This document shows positions 6,241-15,402 of a stretch of DNA of 64,000 nucleotides, piece after piece. The notes under the pieces were generated by a model that was not told where the DNA came from, made no database searches, and saw nothing but the letters and a program-made list of their open reading frames with translations. The position numbers and the translations under genes are program-made. The stretch's first letter is position 1, and every line of letters begins with the position of its first letter. This stretch comes from a bacterium BMS3Bbin03 (GTDB lineage Bacteria > Zhuqueibacterota > JdFR-76 > BMS3Abin05), in NCBI GenBank assembly GCA_002898015.1, contig BDTM01000128.1:225399-289398 (forward strand), written 5' to 3'.

Positions 6241-8540
6241 TTTTTAAACCGGAAAATGATGAATTTGACTGGACTGAGCTGCTGCCGAGTTTCATAGAAT
6301 CGGCTGAAGAAAATTTAAATGTACTCTCAGGGGATTTGTTAAACCTGGAAGGGTCCGTCGGGGATCCGGATATGTACGAAGAAATCTACCGGCGCGCGCA
6401 CAACTTAAAAGGTTCGGCTTACACGATCGGATTTCAGGATCTTGGGGATCTGGCGCACAGCATGGAAAATGTGCTGAAAGCCTACTTTCAGAGGCAGCGG
6501 ACGCCTGCTTCCGCGGATATCGATTTGCTCATTGCCGGGGTGGACATGCTGAAATCCCTGTTAGATGAATTGAAGAAAAACGGCTGGGCAGATGACCGCG
6601 AACCGGAGCTGTTGGCTTTGAAAAAGCAATTCAACAATTTGCTTTGCACCCCTGAATTAAAAAACAAACTCACACAAACGGCCGGGGAAACAAAGGCCAT
6701 CGACCGGAAGGCACAGAAACCGGACAACTGCAGTCAGCCTGAAAAGGAAAAAAAAGGCGTTCGGCCCTCGGAAATCTCATTTGATTCGGTGCGGGTTAAA
6801 ACCGTTTATCTTGAAAAGATTATGAATTTACTCGGGGAATTGGTCATTCTTAAAAATACGCAGGCGGATTGCATTAAATATATGGAAATGAATCGAAAAA
6901 AAACACACTTCTTTTTTGCGGAGTTCCAGGATTACCAGAACAGGATTATTAATGATGCAAATTCGGTCTTGTCGGAAGAAAACAAGATAAGGTGCCGGGA
7001 ATTTTCTAAAAAAGGCGCACAAATTCCACAGGATCTGGACGTGCTGTTTAACGGAACGCATGAAAATTTTGAGCGATTTTGCAATCTCATCGATCAATTA
7101 GAGAAAAACGTGGTCAACATTCGGATGGTGCCGTTTTCAATGGTTTTCCGGGGATTTCAGCGGACCATTCGAGATTTTGCCAGAGAATTTGGGAAAGAGA
7201 TCCGGTACATTCAGGAGGGGGGCGAAACTCAGATTGACCGCGGAATCTTAGAGGGTCTTATCGACCCGATAACTCATCTTATCCGCAATTCGATCGATCA
7301 CGGCATCGAGAAAGTAGAAGAGCGGAGAAAGGCGGGCAAGCCGGAGAAGGGAACGATTCGGATTGCGGCCATTCAGGAAAACGCACGGGTAAAAGTGATT
7401 GTCGAAGATGACGGCCGCGGAATCGATGTCGAATTAATAAGGCAGACCGCCCTGAGAAAAAAGATGTTCGCGGAAGATCAATTGCAGGGGATGAATGAGC
7501 ACGAAATACTGGATCTGATCTTCGAAGCCGGTTTCAGCACGAAAGAGGTGGCCAATCAAATTTCGGGTCGCGGAGTTGGGATGAGTGTGGTCAAGCATAA
7601 CATTCCGAAGTTGAACGGAGAGATTTCGCTTGAGACACAATTGGGACACGGCACAAAAATTATTTTAAGCCTGCCGCTGACGCTTCTAATTTCCCGGGCG
7701 CTTCTTATGAAGGCAGGGCAGTGGGTTTTTGCGATTCCAACGTCTTTTGTGAAGCAGATTTTGACCTTTCGGCATTCTGATCTGGTATATTTTTCAAACC
7801 GTCCGGTTTTGTATTTGGGGAAAGAACCGGTGGCTCTGGCGACTATTCAGGAAATTTTATTGGGCAAGCGTAACGGTTACTTTGGGAAGCTCAATAAACC
7901 GTACGACGGAATTCTCGTCCAGGCGAACAATCAAAAATTGGTGATTTGTGTCGATCAGATTCTCGATGAACAGGGCATTGTGACAAAGTCGTTGGGAACG
8001 CACATCAAACATATTCCGAAAATTTCGGGGTCTACCGTTTTGTCGGACGGCAGCCTCGGTTTCATCTTAGATGTGCCCGCTGTTTTAAGACAGGCAAGAG
8101 AAAATTCTTATGAAGCAGGCGTGTCTGAAATTTTAACTGAAAAAAGGCCGGAGGAAGTCAAGCACCATGCAAAAGGCCGTCATATTTTATTGGTGGAAGA
8201 TGAATTAGCCACGCAGCAATTGGAAAAATCCATTCTGGAAAGTGTCGGCTACACGGTGGAAATTGCAAATAACGGCCTTGAAGCTTTAGGTGTGCTGGAT
8301 AAAGTTCCGGTTGATCTGGTCATTACCGACATCAATATGCCGGAAATAGACGGCTTGAAACTGACGGAAATAATTCGTAAAAAGGCACAGCTTTCCCATT
8401 TGCCGGTCATCGTAGTATCGTCGCTGGATAATATGGAAGATAAGCAGAAGGGCATTTCCGTTGGGGCGGACGCTTATATTTCAAAGAATAAGTTTAGCAG
8501 GGGTGAATTAGTTGAAATTGTAAAATCCTTTATGGAGTAG
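6237..8540 (+). CDS. cheA: Chemosensory histidine kinase CheA with C-terminal receiver
   Basis: A 767-residue hybrid kinase. The HPt/P1 domain carries phospho-His55 (YRRAHNLKGSA). A linker with no clear CheY-binding P2 is followed by P3 dimerisation helices (about 182-300). The P4 ATPase has Asn351 (HLIRNSIDHGIE), DDGRGID and GRGVGMSVV. The P5 CheW-like domain spans about 485-620. A receiver domain (from about 645) has ILLVEDE, VITDINMPEIDG and a C-terminal AYISKNK that supplies the conserved lysine. Hybrid CheA proteins of this kind are typical of pilus and other non-flagellar chemosensory systems. The ATG overlaps the stop of a tiny upstream ORF, and cheB begins 2 nt after the stop. Confidence 0.96.
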   Translation: MIFKPENDEFDWTELLPSFIESAEENLNVLSGDLLNLEGSVGDPDMYEEIYRRAHNLKGSAYTIGFQDLGDLAHSMENVLKAYFQRQRTPASADIDLLIAGVDMLKSLLDELKKNGWADDREPELLALKKQFNNLLCTPELKNKLTQTAGETKAIDRKAQKPDNCSQPEKEKKGVRPSEISFDSVRVKTVYLEKIMNLLGELVILKNTQADCIKYMEMNRKKTHFFFAEFQDYQNRIINDANSVLSEENKIRCREFSKKGAQIPQDLDVLFNGTHENFERFCNLIDQLEKNVVNIRMVPFSMVFRGFQRTIRDFAREFGKEIRYIQEGGETQIDRGILEGLIDPITHLIRNSIDHGIEKVEERRKAGKPEKGTIRIAAIQENARVKVIVEDDGRGIDVELIRQTALRKKMFAEDQLQGMNEHEILDLIFEAGFSTKEVANQISGRGVGMSVVKHNIPKLNGEISLETQLGHGTKIILSLPLTLLISRALLMKAGQWVFAIPTSFVKQILTFRHSDLVYFSNRPVLYLGKEPVALATIQEILLGKRNGYFGKLNKPYDGILVQANNQKLVICVDQILDEQGIVTKSLGTHIKHIPKISGSTVLSDGSLGFILDVPAVLRQARENSYEAGVSEILTEKRPEEVKHHAKGRHILLVEDELATQQLEKSILESVGYTVEIANNGLEALGVLDKVPVDLVITDINMPEIDGLKLTEIIRKKAQLSHLPVIVVSSLDNMEDKQKGISVGADAYISKNKFSRGELVEIVKSFME

Positions 8541-8542
8541 TC

Positions 8543-9184
8543 ATGTCTTATTTATCGGATAAAAATTTTAGAAAAATGGATGCGGCCGTTAAACGGCTGA
8601 ATTCCATGATAAATTTCTACCGTCTGATAGCGATCGGTTCCTCAACGGGCGGCCCAAAGGCGCTTCGGACGATATTTGAAAATCTGCCGGCTGATTTTCC
8701 CGTGCCGATCGTGATTGCACAGCACATGTCCGAAGGATTCATGGAAAATTTTGTTGAGCATGTGGATAAAATCTGCCCCCTGCGGGTGGTGCTGGCAGAA
8801 GACGGCATGCGGCTGAAAGCCGGCACGATTTGTTTTGCTCCGGACGATCAGCACATCCGTGTCATTGAGAATCTGACGGTCAACCTGGTTAAGTCTATCG
8901 ATGGTAAACTTTATATCCCTTCCGTGGATGTGCTGTTCGATTCGGTGGCACACTCGGTTGGGAAGCGCGCCATCGGCATTATCTTGACGGGAATGGGAAA
9001 CGACGGTGCGTACGGCCTGTGCAAAATGGCCGCTGCAGGCGCCTACACCATCGCCGAAAGTGAAGAAACGTCCGTTGTTTACGGAATGCCGAAAGTGGCC
9101 GTGGAAAAGGGAGCGGTTAAAGAAGTGCTTCCCGTGAACGAGATTGGGGAACGAATCATGAAACTGGTAAAAGGCAATGGCTGA
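8543..9184 (+). CDS. cheB: CheB-type methylesterase lacking a receiver domain
   Basis: A 213-residue protein containing only the CheB catalytic domain, which demethylates or deamidates glutamyl residues of chemoreceptors. The catalytic triad is visible: Ser34 in IGSSTGG, His61 in IAQHM and Asp154 in TGMGNDG. The standard N-terminal receiver and linker (about 150 residues) are absent, replaced by a ~28-residue charged leader. Activity would therefore not be controlled by phosphorylation in cis; the receiver on CheA could substitute. The ribosome-binding site TGGAG precedes the ATG. The 3' end overlaps cheR by 8 nt. Confidence 0.94.
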   Translation: MSYLSDKNFRKMDAAVKRLNSMINFYRLIAIGSSTGGPKALRTIFENLPADFPVPIVIAQHMSEGFMENFVEHVDKICPLRVVLAEDGMRLKAGTICFAPDDQHIRVIENLTVNLVKSIDGKLYIPSVDVLFDSVAHSVGKRAIGIILTGMGNDGAYGLCKMAAAGAYTIAESEETSVVYGMPKVAVEKGAVKEVLPVNEIGERIMKLVKGNG

Positions 9185-10718
9185 CCCGCAGAAAAAAGTG
9201 CAGTTTTCGGAGGAGTCGATTTATAAACAAAAAATCGCGGCGTTCATTTTGGAACATTACGCCATTAAAGCGACGGACATCAGTCTCCACACATTGGATT
9301 ATTTTATCGGGAAGCGATTTAAAGAATTGAACAAAACATTTCCCGAATATTACGAGTACCTCATCCAAAATTATCATGAAAACGGCCACGAGATAAAGCT
9401 GCTTTTAGATGAAATCACCATACAGGAGACCTATTTTTTCCGGGATATGGGCCAATTTCAGGCCTTGACGGAATATGTGATCCCCCGGCTGATCGAGCTG
9501 AAACGGGGGAAAGACCAATCCCTGCGTATCTGGAGTGCGGGCTGTTCCACCGGGGAGGAGCCGTACACAATTGCAATGGTTCTCCGGGAATATTTTCCCC
9601 ACATCCTGGATTGGGATATTCTTATCCGTGCCACAGATGTCAATGTCTTTGCCCTTCAAAAAGCGAGGCAGGGGGTCTACCGGAAACATTCCTTTCGCGG
9701 CGTGTCTGACTTCATCATATCGAAGTATTTTGAGCAGGAAAAGAACATGTATTCTCTTAAAGATACCGTCAAAGAAATGGTATCCTTCGATTTTTTTAAT
9801 CTTGCATCCGACACTTTTTTGCCTGTTGGAAGAGGAAATAAATGGGACATCATATTTTGCCGGAATGTGCTCATTTATTTTCATAAAGAACGCATAAAAA
9901 GTCTGTTAAAACGATTTCATTCCGCTTTAAGCGACAGCGGTTATTTGTTTCTGGGGTTTTCGGAAAACATTTTTTCCTATTCAGACGATTTTGAATCCAT
10001 TCATTATGAAAACAGCTTTTTTTACAAAAAGAAATCCGCCGCCAAAATTGGTGAAAAAAAACGGTCATTATCCCGCAGGCCGAAAGCGGAAGTAAAGAGG
10101 GAAAAATTTAAAAAATGTCCGTTTCCGAACGGGGCTATTCGGAATCCAAAAGCGGCCGAAGCCATTTATGAAGAAAAACTGAAGGACATTTTAGCTCTGT
10201 TTTCGCTTGAAAAATATGAACAGGCCTGGAATAAAATTCAGCACATAAAAATTGTACCGTCTGAAAATCTGACGGAACATCTGTTTATAAAAGTACGCAT
10301 CCTTTCTAATCTGTCAAAATTTGATGAAGCCAATTACATGATAGAAACCATTTTGTCGAGAGATCCGCTCCATAAAGAGGCTTATTTTTTAAAGGCGCTC
10401 ATTCTCATCAAAGAGAGTGAGATCGACGGTGCCATTGAGAATTTTAAAAAGGTTCTGTACGTGGATCCGGACTATGCCCTTGCCCGATTGTATTTGGGCG
10501 ATTTGTACCGGCTCACGGGAAAATTCAAACCGTCTTTTCGGGAATATCAGAACGCCCTGCTGTCAATTAAAAGGAATCCGGACAAAGAACTGGGCCCTTT
10601 TGCGGTGGGCTTCTCTCCGGAGATTCTGACACAAACATTTATCAATAAATTGAAAAGTCTCGAGAACTCGAATCAAGTTGAAGGACGTAAACAAAATCAG
10701 ATTGTTTACGGGAGGTAA
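9177..10718 (+). CDS. cheR: CheR methyltransferase with C-terminal TPR-like region
   Basis: A 513-residue protein. The N-terminal ~280 residues are a CheR S-adenosylmethionine-dependent receptor methyltransferase: EITIQETYFFRD, then the SAM-binding WSAGCSTGEEPYTIA (about residue 118), RATDVNVFAL, and WDIIFCRNVLIYF. A basic linker (about 285-335) leads to tetratricopeptide-like helices (about 345-470, with AYFLKALILIKESEIDGAIE and ALARLYLGDLYRLTGKF). CheR-TPR fusions occur mainly in alternative-function chemosensory systems such as Frz and Pil-Chp types, where the TPR recruits partners. It overlaps cheB by 8 nt. Confidence 0.95.
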   Translation: MADPQKKVQFSEESIYKQKIAAFILEHYAIKATDISLHTLDYFIGKRFKELNKTFPEYYEYLIQNYHENGHEIKLLLDEITIQETYFFRDMGQFQALTEYVIPRLIELKRGKDQSLRIWSAGCSTGEEPYTIAMVLREYFPHILDWDILIRATDVNVFALQKARQGVYRKHSFRGVSDFIISKYFEQEKNMYSLKDTVKEMVSFDFFNLASDTFLPVGRGNKWDIIFCRNVLIYFHKERIKSLLKRFHSALSDSGYLFLGFSENIFSYSDDFESIHYENSFFYKKKSAAKIGEKKRSLSRRPKAEVKREKFKKCPFPNGAIRNPKAAEAIYEEKLKDILALFSLEKYEQAWNKIQHIKIVPSENLTEHLFIKVRILSNLSKFDEANYMIETILSRDPLHKEAYFLKALILIKESEIDGAIENFKKVLYVDPDYALARLYLGDLYRLTGKFKPSFREYQNALLSIKRNPDKELGPFAVGFSPEILTQTFINKLKSLENSNQVEGRKQNQIVYGR

Positions 10719-10720
10719 TT

Positions 10721-11107
10721 ATGTCGGAAAAACGTATTTTGGTTGTAGACGATGAACCTTTCATACGAAGGTCGCTTGAATTTATATTAAAAAAGAATGG
10801 GTTTGCCGTCCATTCCGCTGCGAATGGTAAAGAAGCGATTGATTTACTCAAAAATGAAAACGAGGCCAAGCCGGCCCTCATTTTTTTGGATGTGATGATG
10901 CCGAAAATGAACGGCTTTGAAGTGGTAAAAATGGTTAAAAATGATCCGAATCTAAGAGATATTACTATCATTCTTCTCACTGCAAAAGGACAGGATGTGG
11001 ATCGTCAAAGGGGATTTGAATTGGGGGCGGATGATTTCATGATCAAACCGTTTAGTCCTTCAAAATTACTGGAAGTAGTGGATTTATTTTTTGCGGAAAA
11101 GGCATAA
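10721..11107 (+). CDS. CheY-like single-domain response regulator
   Basis: A 128-residue stand-alone receiver with all conserved residues: Asp10/Asp11 (VVDDE), phospho-acceptor Asp57 (FLDVMMPKMNG), Thr88 (LLTAKG) and Lys109 (FMIKPF). It is the likely phosphotransfer target of the CheA encoded upstream. GGGAGGT lies 4 nt before the ATG, one of the better ribosome-binding sites in the operon. The stop is immediately followed by the HDOD gene. With no flagellar switch genes in the window, its effector is probably the secretion/pilus motor or the HDOD protein. Confidence 0.93.
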   Translation: MSEKRILVVDDEPFIRRSLEFILKKNGFAVHSAANGKEAIDLLKNENEAKPALIFLDVMMPKMNGFEVVKMVKNDPNLRDITIILLTAKGQDVDRQRGFELGADDFMIKPFSPSKLLEVVDLFFAEKA

Positions 11108-11965
11108 ATGATCGACAAGGCTCTTTTGAATATTGTTAACAAAGTTCATAACTTACCGACGCTTCCGCAAGTCGTTGAATCTGTGATGAGCATGGTCGAA
11201 GATCCGAATGCCTCGGCCGTCCAATTGGCCGAAGTGATTTCAAAAGATCAGGCGCTGATGGCGAAAGTGCTCAGAGTGGTCAATTCGGCCTACACCGGAA
11301 TGCCGAAAGAAATTACCACATTAAAGCAGGCAACCGTCATTCTCGGTTTTAATACCATTAAAAATTTAGTATTGAGTGCCTCCATTTTTGACACCTTTGG
11401 CAAAGGCGACGTCAATAACAGGTTTGACCGGGTAAAGTTTTGGGAGCATTCTATCGGTACGGCGGTGGGTGCAAAAGTTCTTGCAAAACGCATTGGTTCG
11501 GAAAATCCTGAGGAGATGTTTATTGCGGGTCTGGTTCATGATATCGGAAAGATTATCATCGATGAGTATCTTCACAATGAATTTTTGAAAATTTTAGACC
11601 TGGTCGATGCGCGGCAAATTCGGATTCTGGAAGCCGAAAATGAAATTCTGGGTGTCGGACATCCGCAATTGGGTGAGTGGGTTGCCAGGAAGTGGAATTT
11701 ACCCCTGAATTTGGTGGAGTGCATTGCCTTTCATCATTCACCCCAGCTTGCCGTGAATTCCAAAGAGAGAGTGGCGATCGTGCATATTGCGAATGCGATC
11801 TCCCGCATTGAAGGCATTGGATTTGGAGGCGATAATCAAACGCCGATCATCGATCCGGACGGCTGGGCGACCCTTCAGATTCCGGCCGAAGATTTAGGCG
11901 AATTGATCGTGACGATAAAAAAGGAATTTGAAGTGTCCTCCATTTTTATGAGTCTGACGAGTTAA
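11108..11965 (+). CDS. HDOD-domain signalling protein
   Basis: A 285-residue protein whose residues 10-215 form an HDOD domain: LPTLPQVVESVMSMVEDPNA, LRVVNSAYTGMPKEITTL, FWEHSIGTAVGA, GLVHDIGKIII and CIAFHHSPQ. HDOD proteins are output or scaffold proteins in pilus and chemosensory networks and do not usually show phosphodiesterase activity, although the His-Asp pair is kept here. The start codon abuts the stop of the CheY gene and the stop overlaps the next start (TAATG), so all three are co-translated. Confidence 0.9.
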   Translation: MIDKALLNIVNKVHNLPTLPQVVESVMSMVEDPNASAVQLAEVISKDQALMAKVLRVVNSAYTGMPKEITTLKQATVILGFNTIKNLVLSASIFDTFGKGDVNNRFDRVKFWEHSIGTAVGAKVLAKRIGSENPEEMFIAGLVHDIGKIIIDEYLHNEFLKILDLVDARQIRILEAENEILGVGHPQLGEWVARKWNLPLNLVECIAFHHSPQLAVNSKERVAIVHIANAISRIEGIGFGGDNQTPIIDPDGWATLQIPAEDLGELIVTIKKEFEVSSIFMSLTS

Positions 11966-12468
11966 TGCCGATGGACGCCGCTAAGACATTTGATGTGCTT
12001 CTGTTCACCTCCGGGGATTATCTCTGGGGTGTGGATGTTCATTTTATAAATTCGGTGAAATGGGGCGTGGGTTCATCGGAGTTTATACCCCTGAAAAATC
12101 AAACGGTTAAAAGTATTCTGGGCGTTCCGTCTCGATTCGGCCTGAAACTGGGAGAGGCGATCATTCCGGTTGTGCCTTTCGTGGGCAATAATGATCCTTT
12201 TGGGTACGACTCATTTCAGGGCGCTGTGATTTTCTTCAGAGAAGTCCCTGAACCTTTCGGGCTTCTGGCCGACCAAATTAACGGGACCGAGTCGCTGATG
12301 ATCCGGGAGCAAATTCGACCGGTGCCGCTTCATCTTAAGCGTGTTTTTTCAGGAAAAAACATCTGGGCAATTGCCGAAGCAGAGGGAGGGCTTGCCTATT
12401 TGTTTGAACCCGTTTATGAACCTGAGAAAAATAAAAGCCATGCAGATCACAAAAAATTACCGGAATAA
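11965..12468 (+). CDS. Divergent CheW-like protein
   Basis: A 167-residue protein that I read as a diverged CheW fold. It has an opening strand VLLFTSGDYLWGVDVHFINS, a LKLGEAIIPVVPF stretch in the place of the canonical GxiipvvDl strand, EPFGLLADQINGTESLMIR equivalent to the gllvD-v-evl region, and a final IWAIAEAEGGLAYLFEP. The conserved loop residues of canonical CheW are poorly kept. It may link the CheA array to the PilB ATPase encoded next, whose start lies inside the end of this gene (29-nt overlap). The assignment rests on strand pattern rather than on motifs. Confidence 0.6.
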   Translation: MPMDAAKTFDVLLFTSGDYLWGVDVHFINSVKWGVGSSEFIPLKNQTVKSILGVPSRFGLKLGEAIIPVVPFVGNNDPFGYDSFQGAVIFFREVPEPFGLLADQINGTESLMIREQIRPVPLHLKRVFSGKNIWAIAEAEGGLAYLFEPVYEPEKNKSHADHKKLPE

Positions 12469-14131
12469 AAATCTGGGTGAAATTTTGCTTGAAAAGGGGT
12501 TGGCTTCACAGACCGATCTCGAAAAAGCCATTCAAATTCAGAAAAAGACCGGAAAACGTCTGGGAGAAATTCTGGTTGATAAAGGTGTTTTAAAAGAAAA
12601 GGATCTCCTGGAAACACTGAGTTTGAAATTAAATATTCCGACCGCCCGAATAGATTCTTTCGCCATCGATCCCGCCATTGTGGAAATCATTTCACAAGAG
12701 ATCGCCCGGAAGCATAAAATCATTCCGCTTTTCAAAGTCGGGGATACGCTGACGGTGGCCATGGCCGACCCGTTGGACGTGTACGTGGTGGATTATCTGC
12801 GCCATAAAACCGGGCTTAAAATACAGGCCGTATTGGCTCTGGCAACCGATATCCAGAAGGCCATCGAAAAATACTACCGCGTGCTGGATTCCGTCAATAA
12901 AGTCATTCACGACATCCAGTTGGATGATGCATTCGTTGATGAAGCTTCGATCGAGACTTTTGAGGACGACTCGAAAGAAGGGTCGTCGATCATCAAGGTT
13001 GTCAATTTAATTTTAACACAGGCCATTCGAGACCACGGCAGCGACATCCACATCGAGCCGGACGAAAAAATTATGCGCATCCGCTACCGCATCGACGGCA
13101 TTTTGCACGAAGCCTTTGCACTGCCCCGAAAATTCCATCCGATGGTGGTGTCCCGAATTAAAATTATGGCTAATTTAGATGTTTCCGAAAAGCGGATTCC
13201 TCAGGACGGGCGCTTTCAGTACCGGTTGGGCACGAATGTGGTCGATTTGCGCGTGTCGATTTTACCGACCGTTAAAGGTGAAAAAGTTGTGATGCGAATT
13301 TTAGACAAGACCGGTTTTATTTTAGATTTATCAAAAATGGGTTTTTCACCCGCGGTCGACTCAAATTGGAATCATCTCATTCACCGCCCGCAGGGGCTTA
13401 TTTTGATTACCGGCCCGACCGGCAGCGGGAAGACGACGACACTTTACGCGTCGCTCAATGAAATTAACACACCGGATAAAAATATCATTACGATTGAAAA
13501 TCCCGTGGAATATAATTTCCCGATGATTAACCAGGTGCAGGTCAACACCCGGGCAGGGTTAACGTTTTCCGCTGGTCTCCGGTCTATTTTGCGCCAGGAC
13601 CCCGACATTGTCATGATCGGTGAGATACGCGACCTGGAATCGGCGGAAATTGCCATGAGAGCCGCCCTAACGGGGCATCTGGTCTTAAGTACACTGCACA
13701 CGAATGATGCCCCAAGCGCCGTGACGCGCCTTGTGGATATGGGGGTCGAGCCTTTTTTAGTGGCGACGTCGATTCTGGGAGTGCTGGCACAACGCCTCGT
13801 GAGGCGGGTGTGCCGTTCCTGCAAAAAAGAAATGAAGGTCTCTGCAGATGAGTTGCAGAGCCTTGGGCTTGGCAAAGAGTTCTTAATCCGAAAATTTTAC
13901 AGGGCGGGAGGCTGCCGCGAATGTCACCAAACGGGGTATAAGGGACGTGTTGGGATCCATGAATTGCTTAGGATCACCGATGGCATCCGCAGCTTAATTT
14001 TGCGGAACGGTGCAGATGATCAGATACGGGAAATGGCCGTAAAAAACGGCCAGCAGACGTTACGAATGGACGGCCTTCGCAAGGCGGCCGAAGGCCTGAC
14101 AACCATTGAAGAAGTGTTGCGGGTAACCTGA
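12440..14131 (+). CDS. pilB: PilB/GspE-family assembly ATPase
   Basis: A 563-residue cytoplasmic hexameric ATPase that powers pilus or pseudopilus extension. An N-terminal MshEN/GspE-N region (about 1-160, starting NLGEILLEKGLASQTDLEKA) is followed by the ATPase core. Walker A is GPTGSGKTTTLY (about 324-335), the Asp box is ITIENPVEY, Walker B is DPDIVMIGEIRD, and the His box is TGHLVLSTLHTNDA. A zinc-binding tetracysteine CRSCK/CRECH is near residues 457 and 492. I chose the ATG at 12440 because the family N-terminus begins right after it. An upstream in-frame start at 12341 would only add residues encoded inside the preceding gene. No retraction ATPase (PilT) is in the window. Confidence 0.95.
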   Translation: MQITKNYRNKNLGEILLEKGLASQTDLEKAIQIQKKTGKRLGEILVDKGVLKEKDLLETLSLKLNIPTARIDSFAIDPAIVEIISQEIARKHKIIPLFKVGDTLTVAMADPLDVYVVDYLRHKTGLKIQAVLALATDIQKAIEKYYRVLDSVNKVIHDIQLDDAFVDEASIETFEDDSKEGSSIIKVVNLILTQAIRDHGSDIHIEPDEKIMRIRYRIDGILHEAFALPRKFHPMVVSRIKIMANLDVSEKRIPQDGRFQYRLGTNVVDLRVSILPTVKGEKVVMRILDKTGFILDLSKMGFSPAVDSNWNHLIHRPQGLILITGPTGSGKTTTLYASLNEINTPDKNIITIENPVEYNFPMINQVQVNTRAGLTFSAGLRSILRQDPDIVMIGEIRDLESAEIAMRAALTGHLVLSTLHTNDAPSAVTRLVDMGVEPFLVATSILGVLAQRLVRRVCRSCKKEMKVSADELQSLGLGKEFLIRKFYRAGGCRECHQTGYKGRVGIHELLRITDGIRSLILRNGADDQIREMAVKNGQQTLRMDGLRKAAEGLTTIEEVLRVT

Positions 14132-14141
14132 AAGACAGGCC

Positions 14142-15353
14142 ATGGAAAAATATAAATTTCGTGCCAGAGATGCAATCGGAAAAGTCCACAGAGGCATCAT
14201 CACAGCCGAGAACCTTGATGAAGCGGTTCACACGCTGAAAGAACAGAATTATTATCCGGTGGTTGTGGCAAAGCAGAAAAAGGCTCAACCCGGACTGGCT
14301 TCACGTGATGTGTTCACGGGTATCTCCTCCAAAGAAATTATGCTTTTTTGCGGTCAATTGGCCACCCTTTTAAATGCCGGTGTTTCTATTGTTGCCGGTT
14401 TATTCACCATCAAAAAGCAGATGAAAAACCCAAGATTTCAGAAGATTGCCGCCGATCTGGAAGACTCCGTTTCAAAAGGACATGCTTTTTCGGTGGGGCT
14501 GGCAAAATATCCCAGGGTTTTCCCGTCCCTGCTTGTGTACATGGTCAAGGCCGGGGAGGAGAGCGGGCAATTGGATAAAGTATTGCAGAATTATACCGAA
14601 TTCATGGAGAAAAAGGAAGCCGTTAAGTCGGAAATAAAAAATGCCATGATGTATCCGATTTTTCTGGTCATTTTGTCCGTTGGAATCATGGTTTTTTTAT
14701 TGGTGTATGTGCTGCCGAAATTTATCACGATCCTGAGAGATTCTCACGCCAAACTGCCGCTTCCGACCCGAATGATGATCCAGGCAAGTGAATTTTTGCA
14801 GCATTATTATATTCATCTGTTTTTAGGGACTATAGTTTTTTTACTCATTTTCCGACAATTAATTAAGACCCGCAAGGGGAGAGAAATCTGGGATCAGACA
14901 AAATTAAAACTCCCTGTTCTTGGGAATCTGACCTTTAAAATGGCGCTTGTCCATTTCACCAGCGTGTTTGGCGTCCTCATTAGCAGCGGTGTTCCGATTT
15001 TACGGGCACTGGAAATGGGGCAAAATGTCGTGAACAATGTGATTTTTACCAACAAGCTAAAGCAGGTGAGCCGGAATCTCACACTCGGTAAAAGCTTGGG
15101 GGACGAGATTGCCAAGACTGAATTTTTCCCGCCGTTATTCGTTCAAATGGTGAGTGTGGGCGAGGAAACCGGCCGTCTGGATAAAATGATGGAGCAAGTG
15201 ACCGAATTTTATAATAAAGAAACCAATGATACTCTTAAACGGCTTGTGGCTTCGCTGGAACCCGTGATGTTAGTTGTAATGGCGCTTTTGGTTGGATTTA
15301 TTGCGGTGTCCCTGGTTTCTGCCTTAATGAGCGTGTTAAATACAATTAAATAA
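14142..15353 (+). CDS. pilC: PilC/GspF inner-membrane platform protein
   Basis: A 403-residue protein of standard length with two GspF/PilC repeat domains (about 70-190 and 270-395) and three transmembrane segments (about 167-190, 223-243 and 373-398). Conserved stretches include FCGQLATLLNAGVSI, VKAGEESGQLDKVL and FVQMVSVGEETGRLDKMM. It forms the platform on which PilB acts. It begins 10 nt after pilB. The N-terminal ~60 residues have the usual YKFRARDAIGKVHRGII opening. Confidence 0.95.
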   Translation: MEKYKFRARDAIGKVHRGIITAENLDEAVHTLKEQNYYPVVVAKQKKAQPGLASRDVFTGISSKEIMLFCGQLATLLNAGVSIVAGLFTIKKQMKNPRFQKIAADLEDSVSKGHAFSVGLAKYPRVFPSLLVYMVKAGEESGQLDKVLQNYTEFMEKKEAVKSEIKNAMMYPIFLVILSVGIMVFLLVYVLPKFITILRDSHAKLPLPTRMMIQASEFLQHYYIHLFLGTIVFLLIFRQLIKTRKGREIWDQTKLKLPVLGNLTFKMALVHFTSVFGVLISSGVPILRALEMGQNVVNNVIFTNKLKQVSRNLTLGKSLGDEIAKTEFFPPLFVQMVSVGEETGRLDKMMEQVTEFYNKETNDTLKRLVASLEPVMLVVMALLVGFIAVSLVSALMSVLNTIK

Positions 15354-15386
15354 GAAAATTGAATGTCAAAAAAGCAGCTCACTTAA

Positions 15387-15394
15387 AAGGAGGT
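15387..15394 (+). promoter_or_regulatory. Strong ribosome-binding site of the major pseudopilin
   Basis: AAGGAGGT, a full-length Shine-Dalgarno match, lies 8 nt before the ATG at 15403. Most genes of this operon have weak or no such site, so this one suggests that the pilin-like protein is made in larger amounts than its neighbours. Confidence 0.7.
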
Positions 15395-15402
15395 ATGTCA
15401 AA

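Noticed and set aside
12341..12439. N-terminal extension of pilB from an ATG at 12341
   Set aside because: The extra 33 codons lie entirely inside the preceding gene and do not resemble the PilB N-terminus, which starts at the ATG at 12440.
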